Source: Bigelowiella natans CCMP2755
Taxonomy: Eukaryota; Cercozoa; Chlorarachniophyceae
NCBI GenBank assembly: GCA_000320545.1
Contig: ADNK01002829.1
Coordinates: 7,501-71,500, forward strand
DNA length: 64,000 nucleotides
Direction: 5' to 3'
Notes under the pieces: generated by a model
What the model saw: only the letters and a program-made list of their open reading frames with translations
What the model was told of the DNA's origin: nothing
Database searches by the model: none
Position numbers and translations under genes: made by a program
Shown: one piece after another, positions 24,175-35,539 of the stretch
Position numbering within the stretch: position 1 is the stretch's first letter
How the letters are laid out: every line of letters starts with the position of its first letter

Positions 24175-26243
24175 TGAAGAAGGCTAAATCCATGCACAAT
24201 TAAAAACTTAATGAGCGATCTTCATAACGTTGAATCAAATAAACATCTTTGAACAACCACCACTTTTTAACGAGTTCGTAGGGAATGTGGGTCAACAATA
24301 TGAAAATTGATGGTTATGAGTCTAAATTTTAAAGAGACTAAATCAAAGGAAACGTTCACTAGCATATCGTCGAGATGTCTTATGCGCACACATGATGTGA
24401 TGAGTCAATGTCACAGGAATCCGTTCTGAATTCCAATTGATGATCGAGTTGATCGCAATGTTTGCATGCATTTCATTGAGGCATGCTGGTGTGACGTTGC
24501 ATGCTTGAGTCGCACTCATTGCTGTTGCAAACTGCATCGTAACCAAAACAGCATCTGGCATGGTTCACATTGTAGACACAGTTGCATCACATGCAAGACA
24601 CATGTCATGTGACATGTCCATTGTGGGACACATCTAGATGTCTGCATTGCATGTGAGACATGCATCACATGTGACATGTCCATTGTTCATCTTGCTAGCT
24701 TGACTTCAAGTGGCGCCTCATGCATCCTTGCCAATGCTGGAATGTGAAGTTGGCAATTTCAACCAATGAACGAAGCCATGCAGTGCAGCCTGCACTTTGC
24801 ACGTTGCATGCCAGCATGTGCGCATGGTGTGCGCTGTTCCGTGGCTGCCAGTGCAGCATCAAGCGGTTGTGAGCTCGACAATCGTTGCAACAGCGGCGAC
24901 GTGATGTGCGAGTGCGCAACTCCAGCACTCGGCAATGTCTAGACGTTCGCATGATGCCAGTGCACCAGGATGGCCGCAGTGATCGATGTGACACCATTCC
25001 AGTTTTCCAACCAGCATGCCAGCGTGATGTGTCCCGAAACCATCGTGCATGCCAGAAATGCTGGGGCAAGGCGTGTGGTGCTGGGGTGGTCGACCAGGCT
25101 GGCAGGCTGTGGCCAGAGCTGTGCAGCGTCCAGAGCGTGCTGGCATGACGACGAGATCCAGCAGAGATCGCCGTTTTGCACTTTTGGATCTGTTCAGACT
25201 GGAGACCTGCTGGCCTGCGTTGACATCATCTGGATCATCTGGATTGTTCACGTGCGTTGGTCATCAATGCAAGACTGACCCTCATGGTGGTTCTCTTGTC
25301 TTTCGTTTGGCTTTGCTGCGCTGAACACCACGCCAACCACAGCTAGCACGTGCCAGTGTGCAAATCTGCGCAGCATGCCAGCGCATGTCCAGATGTGACT
25401 GTCAATCCGCTCTTGTGCCAGCTCAATTGTCTTTTTGGCTTCAACACACACGCAAGTCTCTGGACCTGCCCACGGCGCACGCCATTGTCACCCATGCTGT
25501 GACACAATGCCAGAATGGCGTTGTGCGTGCGTGTGCACAAGTGCCACATCGTTCAGGTTCAAACGCGCACGTGATCAGCAACAATGAGAGTCAAGGTGGT
25601 TGTCCGCAGTCAGGTGTGGACTTGCAAGTGGGACGATGGACAACATTGCACGTGCAACGGCACCATCAATCGGCATCCATGCCAATTTCATCCCTTGTTC
25701 CGTCTCCGGCACTTCAGATGAGTGGCCATGGTGTTCTCATCCCTTCACGCAGCCTTGGATCGAGTGTGCCTCTGATGGGTTGCAGCTGATTTTTTGTGTC
25801 TCTTCACCAACAGGGTGCTGACAAGTCCTTGCAACGAGTGTTGTTGAGGCTCTGCTGCGTGCAAATGCCTGTCTCCCATGTGGTTCTGGCGCACGCAGTT
25901 TTTGATCAACGCTTTGCTCATTGCGTTCATTGCTCATTGTTCATTGCCAGCGTGCGTGAGGCCAAGCTGGCAAGTGGTGTGACTTGCAGATGCAGACGTG
26001 GCCCTCGCTGCAATTGGCACTTGCTGTGCTTGGTTCGATGGTGCCGCACACGCTGGTTCAGGATGGGAGGAAAAGCCACCCTCGTGACCGAAAACCCCCC
26101 CGCCCATCACCGCATCGGCGCGCCAACAGGGTGCAAACTCGAGAGGGTCACTCGAGTTTTTGGGAGGTCTCCTCGCAAGCAATGCGGGGACTCACGGGGA
26201 ATCGCACTGTGGTGCCGGCATTGGCTGTTGGACCGTGACGTTG
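24175..26243. other. TpA-poor island upstream of the ankyrin gene
   Basis: After about 200 bp of ordinary 3' flank, TpA becomes rare from about 24420. The few that remain up to 25345 are mostly in CTAG. From 25346 to 26351, 1006 bp, there is no TpA at all. TG, CA and GCATGC words are frequent and CpG is well represented. I see no gene, and the many open frames here reflect the missing TAA and TAG. The TpA-free state continues without a break into the first exons of the ankyrin gene. Confidence 0.75.
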
Positions 26244-29200
26244 ATGAGCTCGAGCAACACCTTCAAAGCAATGCACAGCAACGACCTTTCCTGTCTCAAG
26301 CGTTTGATTGGGGAAAACGCAAGTGTTGAGGAGCGCGACCGTTTCGGTGGGTAGCAGCGGCAGTGTTGACATTGTCGCGGCAGTGGTTGGGAGTGTTGAG
26401 TGATTGACAGCAAATGCAGTGTTGGGTGTTGGGAGGTTGTTCACATTTGGTCAAACAGTGGCAGCAGCAGCAGCAGAAGGACCAGTGGCAAGCAGCAAGT
26501 GAGATTCATGATTTTGAACATGCAAGGTCGTGGTGGTTTTGTCATCAGGTGAAACTCCGTTGATCGTGGGTTCCCAGTGTGGTCATTTTGAGATCGTGAA
26601 GTGCCTGGTTGGCATGAAGGCAAACATTGAGGCGAAAGGCGAAGACGGTGTGTTCTGATGCTGACAGTGAGGCATGAGTTGCAAATGATGTTGCACAATT
26701 TGATGTGATTGCACAACAATGTGTTGGGAGATGCTCCGTTGATTTTGGGTTCCCGTGGGGGCAATTTGGAGATCGCAAAGTGCCTGGTTGACATGAAGGC
26801 AAACATTGAGGCGAAAGCCCTTTGGGGTGGGTGCTGATGCTGACAGTGAGGCATGAGTTGCAAAAGATGTTGCACAATTTGACATGATTGCATGACAACA
26901 TGTCAGACAACACTGCATTGATTTTGGGTTCCCGTGAGGGCAATTTGGACATCGCAAAGTACCTGGTTGACATGAAGGCAAACATTGAGGCGAAAAACAA
27001 AGGCGGTGGGTTCTGATGCTAACGGTGAGGCAGGAATTGCAAAAGATGTCACACAATTTGATGTGATTGCACAACAATGCACTAGATGATGCTCCATTGA
27101 TTGTGGGTTCCCGTGGGGGTCATTTGGAGATCGCAAAGTACCTGGTTGACATGAAGGCAAACATTGAGGCGAAAAACAAAGACGGTGGGTTCTGATGCTA
27201 ACAGTGAGGCATGAGTTGCAAAAGATGTTACATCACATGACTCAATTGCACAACAACATGTTAGGTTGTACTCCGTTGGTTTTGGGTTCCTATTGGGGTC
27301 ATTTGGAGATCGTAAAGTACCTGGTTGACATGAAGGCAAATGTTGAGGCGAAAGGCGAAAACGGTGGGTACCAATGCTAACAGTGAGGCATGAGTTGTAA
27401 AAGATATTACATAATTTGATATGATTGCATGTCAACATGTTAGATAATACTGCGTTGATTTTGGGTTCCCGTGGGGGTCATTTGGAGATCGCAAAGTACC
27501 TGGTTGACATGAAGGCAAACATTGAGGCAAAAGGCGAGGGCGGTGGGTTCTGATGCTAACAGTTGTAAATGATGTTACATGATTTGATATGATTAGATGA
27601 CAATATATTAGGAGATACTGCGTTGTTTTGGTGTTCCCGTGAGGGTAAAATTTGGAGATCGTAAAGTACCTGGTTGGTGTGAAGGCAGATGTGGAGGCGG
27701 AAGACGAAGACGGTGGGTTCTGATGCTAACGGTGAGGCATGAGTTGTAAAAGATATTACATAATTTAAAATGATTGCATAACAATACATTAGATTATACT
27801 CCGTTGATTTGGGGTTCCCAGTATGGTCATTTGGAGATCGTAAAGTACCTGGTTGATATGAAGGCAAACATTGAGGCGAAAGCCCTTTGGGGTGGGTACT
27901 GATGCTGACAGTGAGGCATAAGTTGTAAAAGATGTTACATAATTTGATATGATTGCATAACAATATATTAGATAATACTGCATTGATTTTGGGTTCCCGT
28001 GAGGGTAATTTGGATATCGTAAAGTACCTGGTTGACATGAAGGCAAACATTGAGGCGAAAAACAAAGGCGGTGGGTTCTGATGCTAACGGTGAGGCAGGA
28101 ATTGTAAAAGATATTACATAATTTGATGTGATTGCATAACAATACACTAGATAATACTCCATTGATTGTGGGTTCCCGTGGGGGTCATTTGGAGATCGCA
28201 AAGTACCTGGTTGGCATGAAGGCAAACATTGAGGCGAAAGGCAGTTGCGGTGGGTTCTGATGTTAACAGTGAGGCATGAGTTGTAAAAGATGTTACATAA
28301 TTTGATATAATGCTATTTCTCATTCTGAAGATAGTTATCATGAAGATACAGATAGGGATAGGGATAATGAAGTTTTTATTTATCCATCGTGTTGATGGTA
28401 ATGATTCAGATGAAGACGATTTTTTTGACACAGGATTTGAAGGTGTCGGAAAAGTGTTTATTATAAATAAAAATTTAAATATATACGAATGATTATAACG
28501 ATATATCAGATGATATTCCGTTGATTTTGATTTGAGATGATGCTATTTTTCATTCTGAAGATAGTCATCATGAATATATAGATTGGGATAATTAAGTTTT
28601 TATACATCGTGTTGATGATAATGATTCAGATGAAGACGAATTTTCTGACACAGAAGGAGTTGATGGTATCGCAAAAGTGTTTATTATAAATAAAATCTAA
28701 ATACATACGAATGATTATAACGATATATCAGATAATATTCCATTGATTAGGGGTTCCTGTTGTGGTCATTTGGAAAACTTACGTAACAATGCATTAGGTT
28801 TTACACCGTTGATTTTTGGTTCCAAGAATGGTCATTTTGAGATCGTAAAGTACCTGGTTGGCATGAAGGCAAACATTGAGGCGAAAGGCGAAGACGGTGG
28901 GTTCTGATGCTGACAGTGAGGCATGAGTTGTAAAAGATATTACATGATTTGATATGATTGCATAACAACATACCAGATGACACTGCGTTGATTTGGGGTT
29001 CCCGTGGGGGTCATTTGAAGATCGTAAAGTACCTGGTTGACGTGAAGGCAAACATTGAGGCAAAAGGCGTGGGCGGTGGGTTCTGATGCTAACAGTGAGG
29101 CATGAGTTGTAAATGATGTTACACAATTTGATGTGATTGCATAACAACACATTGGGAGACACTCCGTTGATTTTGGGTTCCCGTGGGGGTCATTCGGAGA

Positions 29201-29430
29201 TCGTAAAGTACCTGGTTGACATGAAGGGAAATGTTGAGGTCAAAAACAGAAATGGGGACACTCCCCATGACTTGGCAAAACATCACGAACTCAAAGTCTT
29301 CATCAAGCAAGATTGCATTGATCGACGGGTCCAGGTGTTCAACAGAGACTTGAGGGATTTGTACTTCTCAAGCACGGAATTGAAGCGAGGGTTGGGGGCG
29401 GAATTGGTCGCCACGAATTCGAAAAAATAG
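26244..29430 (+). CDS. Ankyrin-repeat protein, one repeat per 99-nt exon
   Basis: Exon 1 (26244-26346) starts at ATG and encodes a capping half-repeat ending VEERDRFG. Repeat exons follow: 26549-26647, 26731-26826, 26907-27005, 27086-27184, 27265-27363, 27444-27542, 27612-27712, 27793-27891, 27972-28070, 28151-28249, 28798-28896, 28977-29075. The last is 29159-29430. Each standard exon is 99 nt, phase 1 at both ends, and encodes a 33-residue ankyrin unit of the type DTPLILGSRGGHLEIVKYLV. Introns are usually 80 nt, with GTGGGT donors and YAG acceptors. The C-terminus is NGDTPHDLAKHHELKVFI followed by about 45 unique residues. Ankyrin arrays bind proteins and the partner is unknown. Exon 27612-27712 is 101 nt and frameshifted, but its symmetric phase allows skipping. 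A 548-nt gap lies between 28249 and 28798. Confidence 0.75.
26549..28249 (+). repeat. Tandem array of about 179-bp exon plus intron modules
   Basis: Equivalent positions (the ATGAAGG of each repeat) fall at 26614, 26793, 26972, 27151, 27330, 27509, 27679, 27858, 28037 and 28216, a step of 179 except at one degenerate unit. Three further units lie at 28863, 29042 and 29221. The unit is one ankyrin exon and its intron. A higher-order duplication is visible: units from 26821 match units from 27886 at an offset of 1065 bp. Confidence 0.92.
28303..28755 (+). repeat. Tandem pair of about 230-bp units inside the ankyrin locus
   Basis: Two similar copies begin near 28303 and 28533. Both contain GCTATTT, CATTCTGAAGATAGT, a GATTCAGATGAAGACGA segment and GTGTTTATTATAAATAAA, and each ends in a fragment resembling the start of an ankyrin exon. 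One frame reads acidic text such as NDSDEDDFFDTGF. It may be an alternative exon or an insertion. It breaks the regular 179-bp step. Confidence 0.75.
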
Positions 29431-30821
29431 TCGCATGCAGGAGCAGATGCGAGCCATCTACACGATGGGCGATTTTGGGAGCTTGTTCATGTTGTCCTAT
29501 GAACATTGTGAAGAAGCAGATGCAATGTGCAACACACGTGATGTCGTGAAAGATGTGGACCATCGTGTCTCCTCTAGAAGTGGCAGCTAGGTGGTGATCA
29601 TTGTGGACCAGATGGATGCTGGAGATTCAGGGATGACGTGCCATCTAGAAAGCAGACCATCAGGCACATGTGCACTGAATTGTGCAATTTCAACTGCATG
29701 AAACACACGACGGCAGAGATGGATGTGTGTGAGACGGATGCAATGAAATTGAGTGATCCCTCTTTCCCATGATCATCCTGTTCTAGTTGGCATTGCGATG
29801 TGGCTTTGCAAAGCAGCAGCCACAGCGCTGCAATGACAACACCTTGTTTCTGCTGTCATGACTAGATGAGACGGATGCAATGAAGTGATCAAATCTTTTC
29901 AATGGTCATCCTGATGTGGCTGTGCAGAACAGCGGCTGCAGCGCTTTGGTTGCATCACATGTTGTCTCTTCTGTTGCGTGCTTCATGCATTGGGGTTGCA
30001 CGTCTAGACGTGCACATGTGTTCAGTGCACACACATCTAGACATGCATGGAGATGTTTCAGCATTCCGCCGCCAGGCACTTGCATTTTGGTCACAATCCT
30101 CAATGTGGCACGCAAGTGGGGTGTCAACCCACAAGTCACCAGCTGCAAGGGAAGGGGTTCAGCACGCAAACAAGCATGGAAGTGGCACACGTGCACCACG
30201 TGCACGATGTGATCCATGTGAAAGCACGTTGTCGCACACGTGCAACACCAAGCCCAGCACTGGAGCATGCTAGACGTGACCAAGCAATCCGAGGCCACTA
30301 GCTCTGGCACATCTGGACATCTGGACATTGCATTGTTCGCGAGACACAAGAATTCACCTTTCTCAAAAGTGCTCTCTAGCTCTCCATGATGAGAACCATT
30401 CACTTGCACGTGCCAGCTAGCATGCAAGCCAGCGTTCGTTCGACCATGCAAGCACGTGCGTCTTGTGTGCGTGCGTGCACTTGCATTGCAAATCAAAATT
30501 GTGATGACCAGTTCGATGAGTGTCAGTTTCACATTGCTAGCTAGCTAGATTGCAACGATGAAGTGTTGTCATGAGCTAGACAGTCTAGATGTGCATGCAA
30601 CGCAATGCAATGTCTTGCAGATGCGTTATGTCAGGCATTCCCGAGCCCGGTCATCGAGAAGCTACACTGACACTCTGCAATCAATTATATGTTGTTGTCG
30701 CATGCACACCGTGATGTAATCTTTGATGTAACAGTCATGCATGTTCATTGTCATTACGTCGCCGAATACTTCTTTACATCAAATAAGTCCCGCAGATGTC
30801 TCCAACCATCATGCTGATATT
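29431..30821. other. Island where TpA occurs only as CTAG
   Basis: No gene is seen. Between 29500 and 30625 I count 16 TpA dinucleotides and every one lies in CTAG. The flanks outside this interval contain ordinary TpA. TG, CA, CACGTG and GCATGC words are abundant. Confidence 0.8.
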
Positions 30822-32851
30822 TCAGTTTACTACACTTTGAGCTTCATACATCTCCACAATTTGGTCAGCAGAAGTGGAACTTTCAGGGTCTTTGTCATCT
30901 CGGACCCTCAAGAATCGCGGAAATCTAAGCGCAATTCCTTTGGAAGGGTGCAATTTTCCCACAGCTGCTTTGTGTACAGGGGAAATGGAAAGATCAGCAG
31001 CTCTCACTTCCCAGACTTGTGCAGGCTCAAACCAAACATCACACTCCATCTTAGAGTCATACGAATAGTAGGATTTCGGAGTGTCGATGATTTTGTCCTT
31101 GAAGAATTCCGTGTGCTTCTTGAGGTCTTCCTCTGAGAATCCGGTTCCAATTTTTGTAACACTTTGGAACTCCTCTGAAATTAAGCACATTGCAAAATTT
31201 ACAATCTAGTTTCTATGATAGTTCTAGCTGCAACATGTTCATACATAAATACCAGACTCTGAGTCGTAGCAGGCCAAGAGGAAACATCCATACCAGCCAG
31301 CTCGCTTCCCCTTCCCCTTGAATGCCCCTATAGGGACAAGGTCCAACGAGTCGCTCATACCCTCCAAGTAGTCCTTCTTAACTTTCACCCAGTTTCTTTT
31401 ATCTGGTACGTACTTTGCGTCCTTATCCAGAGCTTTCACCATTAGACCCTCGCAACTGGATTCTACGGATAACTTAAGGAATTCTTCTATCTCCTCTGGA
31501 TTGTTTATGTCTTTTCCTTTGGCGAAGAAGAATTTACCGTCTACCTCCTTAAAATTCTCCCTCAAAGCTTGTCTCCGAGTAGCAAATTGCTCGTTTATCA
31601 ATGACTTCCCATTGAGATAAATACAGTCGAATGCAAAGAGCACGACATTCACCTGAACACTGTCACTGCTGACGTCCTTTCTTTTACGAGTGCTGAGAGT
31701 TTGAAATGGTAAAATTTTTTTGTTTTTGGAATCCCAAGCAACGACTTCGCAATCTATAATGAAAGATTGCATGTTTGTTGCAAAGCTTTCTGAGAGGTCC
31801 TGAATCAAATCGGGATACTTTCCAGTGTTATCTTCAGAGTTGCGACTGAAAATTTTGATGGTACCATCAGGAAGAAAATGTATCTGAGCTCGCTCACCGT
31901 CATATTTAAATTCTACTGTGAAAAGTACATCAACAAACTTGGTGAAGAGTTCTGAAATCCCAGTGGCTGGTTTTCCTAGCATCGCTTTTATCGGAATGCC
32001 CGGAGTTAGCTGGCAATGCTCTGATAGATTTTCAAGGCCATGCTTCAAGAGCATCTTGATGACGTGATCATAATTTGGAACCTCAATGAAAGCTTGTTTG
32101 ATGATCTGGTCAGCAGCCTTGAGGGACTCCTCTAGTTGTTCCTTGCTCATTTTTTTACTAGCATCCATGATTTTGCTGCCTGGTGGGGTTAGAACCACCG
32201 CCTGAGCAAGAGCAGCTTGTACAGTTTGCGCAGCAAGACCAATCCGTAGATTTCCTTGGAGACACCGAATAATATACTTCGTTTCATATTCTTTACAAGC
32301 AACCAGCATCTTCTTGATAAGATCTTTTTTAACAGTTCCGCTGTTTTTCCCCGATGTTTTGGCCAACTTAACGAGAGTATTGAAAACTTTTCCAACTTCT
32401 AACGGAGGGACAGGGAACATAGTTCTTTGTTTGTTGCGCTTACTCTGGGCTATTGTACCAATATCACCAACAGTCCCCAATTCCTCCTTGAGTTTTTTCA
32501 CACTTGTTCCCGTTGCTTCGGATAATGCTTTCAGTACGATAGAGTCTCCAATTCCCAACTCAAGTCCTTCATATTGAGGTGCAATCTTGTTGCAACAAAG
32601 ATAGAAAACCTCAATGAGAAATTCAGGATTCATTGCAATGACCGATCGTAAATAATTTGCAACTAAACGCGTTTTAGTTAGACGCTTTGAAGTGCTTTCA
32701 ACTTCATGAAAAACTTTTGCTAATGTGCGGTACGGAATCTTGGATTTCCCCCGCATCCAAGGCGCAGATTTGACAGGGTGATAACCTATGTTTGTCAATG
32801 TTAACATGTAAAAGTTAACGCTTCACATTCGAACCACAAATACCATATATT

Positions 32852-32903
<52 letters not shown>

Positions 32904-33978
32904 ATTTCCTGGGGTCGCATGAGAATATACAAGTGTTTGGATACAATATGCATAAATACAGTTCAATCATTGAATGCATTTTTGAGAAACACATACATGT
33001 CTTGAACAAAAATACCCAAGGAGTTGCCAGGATCCATATTTGCTTTTGCTTTTGTTGCCTTAGTGGAGGAAACCTCTTTCATTTCCTCTACTTCCTCCTC
33101 CTCCTCCTCCTCCTCCTCACTTGCCTCTTCTTCGATCATATCGTCGCATTGCGCCATTTTCAGTGCTGAGATGCACAAGATTTTGAGTTTGTACTAAAAA
33201 TGCAAACCATTGTGAAAATACCGGTGGAGGAGGATTCCTTGTCTTTTGGTTCAGCTTTAGCGTCAACAGTAGAAACGCTTTGAATAGAAGTTGAAGTGGC
33301 TTTGATCCCAGGCGAACAAGCATCTTTTTTGATATTATCAGTGTTCTTATTTTCTTTGGGTTCTGTAGTCTTGTCCTCCTCGGGGGTGGTATCTGTATTT
33401 GTAGTGTTGGATACCTTTGTTTCCGTTCTCTGCTTCTTCGAAGAAACCCTTGGTTTTCTAAATTGATTTTTGTCAACAATAGATAATAGATGTTGGTGTT
33501 GTGCGCTTGAGCTTGTGCGTCGCGCGCGCGTGCATGTTGTGTGTGTGTGTGTGTGTGTGTGTGTGCTTGTGCTTATGTGTGCTTATATGTGTAAATGCGA
33601 GTTTAAGTACACTGTGACACCTGAAGAATGAGGAGATTGATCTCATTGGTTTATAGCGCTTTAATCCCTGAGTCTTAGAAGCCCTACTCTTGGAAGGCTC
33701 TTCTTCCATTTCTCCAGGTTCAGATAGTGAATTTGGTTTCTCAGTAACAGGCGTAGTAGTCAATGCATCATTTGGTTCCTTTGTCCTTTCATCGCCAGGG
33801 GATGGACTCAATAGGTCGTCTGAATAAGAATTGGCAATTCGTAAAATACCGTTCCCAACTAACTATGCGAGAAGATTTCAAGACCTTCTATTTCATCGTC
33901 ATCGATTTCTTCCATAGCAGGATTGGAATTCATGCTTGCTACTTGTCGAAGCCTTTTCAGTCCAGCTCCCCGTCCCAT
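30822..33978 (-). CDS. LIG1: DNA ligase I (ATP-dependent)
   Basis: Six exons join with matching phases to 854 residues: 33978-33885, 33819-33621, 33457-33222, 33165-33016, 32785-31253, 31174-30822. The enzyme seals nicks, joining Okazaki fragments and completing repair in the nucleus. The N-terminal 230 residues are disordered and charged and include MRSISSFF, close to the PCNA-binding PIP box of ligase I (QRSIxSFF in animals) but with M in place of Q. The DNA-binding domain begins at YHPVKSAPW. The adenylation motif I is [12 protein letters not shown] with the AMP-accepting Lys at about residue 520, followed by [28 protein letters not shown] and [11 protein letters not shown]. The OB domain ends in [16 protein letters not shown]. 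The start ATG is the only one giving this N-terminus. The gene diverges from glucosidase I. Confidence 0.95.
32853..32902. repeat. (TG)n microsatellite in a ligase intron
   Basis: A long TG run within the fourth intron of the ligase gene. A shorter one at about 33538-33565 lies in its second intron. Confidence 0.95.
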
Positions 33979-34633
33979 GATTTAATGTATTAATAGATTT
34001 GCAGGAGTGGGTGTGTGGCGCCTTTTGGCCTTGACTTGTCCCGAGAGAGGGAGGTACGACATGAATATCATACGACGGAAATTAGGACATTTTTCCTCTA
34101 AGACGTACTGTTTAATTGCAACAGCGGAATAAATTGCAAAGCAGGAACTCAAAATAGGGAATGCCTTCCCTCCAATTAGCGAATGGGTTCGCCGCGCCGA
34201 GAAATTAGCTCGTCGTTAATATCCGAAAAATGATGGAGTTCTAAGGGTGAGTCATAGTTTTGTCATCATTGTGTTTCAATACAGGCAAACGTCATTTGAT
34301 GCTTAAAGATTGTTGTAGTTTTTGATGTCGTATAGTGTAGAATGCAAAGAGTTTTCCTGATTTTCTGGGATACTACTACTCCTATGATTTATTTCCTGAG
34401 TTCGATCCTCTCCCCGTTCTCCTTTCGATTCGTTCATTCGCCTTGTGGACTGCTCTTTGATTATGGTAAGCGGTTCACAACATATATTTCAGCATTTCCA
34501 CAGTCGATACCACCACCAACACCAATTACCACCACCACTACTACCATCCACCATCATCATAGTCGTCCTCATCTACTAGCAATGCTATTGTCAACATTTG
34601 AGTACCATCTTGCTGTGCTATTAGACAAGGAAT
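33979..34633. promoter_or_regulatory. Divergent intergenic region between ligase I and glucosidase I
   Basis: This 655-bp region must hold both promoters. I see no clear TATA box or named element. A (CAC) and (CCA) rich tract lies at about 34508-34560. Several short open frames are present, and I do not support them as genes. Confidence 0.4.
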
Positions 34634-35502
34634 ATGGCGAATGATGGTTCTAGATCACCGGGTAGGAGGAAAAAAAAATCCCAGAAAAAGTTCTTTAGTG
34701 CATATTCTTCCAGTGAGACTCTCTTAGTACTTGCGGCGTTGGTCGGCTCTTTCATGTTCTCTTACACCACGTACATCGGGGATTCGTCGTCATCGACGTC
34801 GCCATTAAATAAAAGGCAACAACAAAAAGAATCTGATTTCACAGGGAAAAGTTTGAATGAATACTCAAAGAAGCATGAGATGGATAGTCCACAAGCACCA
34901 CCACCTGGGTTGTTGTTGTCTCAATTTCCCGGTCCAGGGGCATTGGAAACCCTAACTTCGAATCACAACAGCTCAATGTTATGGGGGACCTATAAAGCTG
35001 GCCTGTACTTCGGCATTAAGTCGAGGACATATCCCACAGCTTTGGCCTCAGCTTTAATGTGGAACGGAAGGGATCGCCGTAAAGCAAACAAGGATGACAA
35101 AAAGGAGGAATTTCTTGCCAATCTTCGGCATGAATGCTTGGAGGAACACCAGATGAAATCATACGGTTGGCTGCAGCATGATGGAGTTTCATTTGGGAGG
35201 CAGAAAATTCTCGATCGTAAACAACTACTTATAGTTGAGACCGATTTTATGAAGTCATCCTCAGGCACCAGTTGGGTGGCACGAGCCTCCTTCCGAGACG
35301 GTAGGCCACGCAGCAAGAGAGGAGGAGGAGGAGGAGGAGGAGCAGGGAACACGAAGAAAATTAAAAGGCGAAGGATCACTGCATATGTTTACTTTGGAAT
35401 AGATTGCGACAAAAGTGATAATAGTGATGCGAACAACTACTGCCTTTCCCAGGCTGGAGAAGATGCTAATCTAAACATTGAATTAGTTGGTGGCAAAACT
35501 GC

Positions 35503-35539
<37 letters not shown>

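Noticed and set aside
24859..26330. ORFs of 60-177 codons upstream of the ankyrin gene
   Set aside because: Same TpA-void artefact. Only the frame from 26244, which runs in phase into ankyrin repeats, is supported.
26821..28210. Fungal-type RIP (CpA to TpA) as the cause of the paired differences
   Set aside because: RIP would create TpA in repeats but cannot explain flanking unique DNA with no TpA, nor lost AG acceptors beside the islands. I keep it only as the alternative direction to test.
26549..29075. CRISPR-like regular repeat spacing
   Set aside because: Repeats are about 179 bp, fully repetitive with no unique spacers, and explained by ankyrin exons and introns in a eukaryote.
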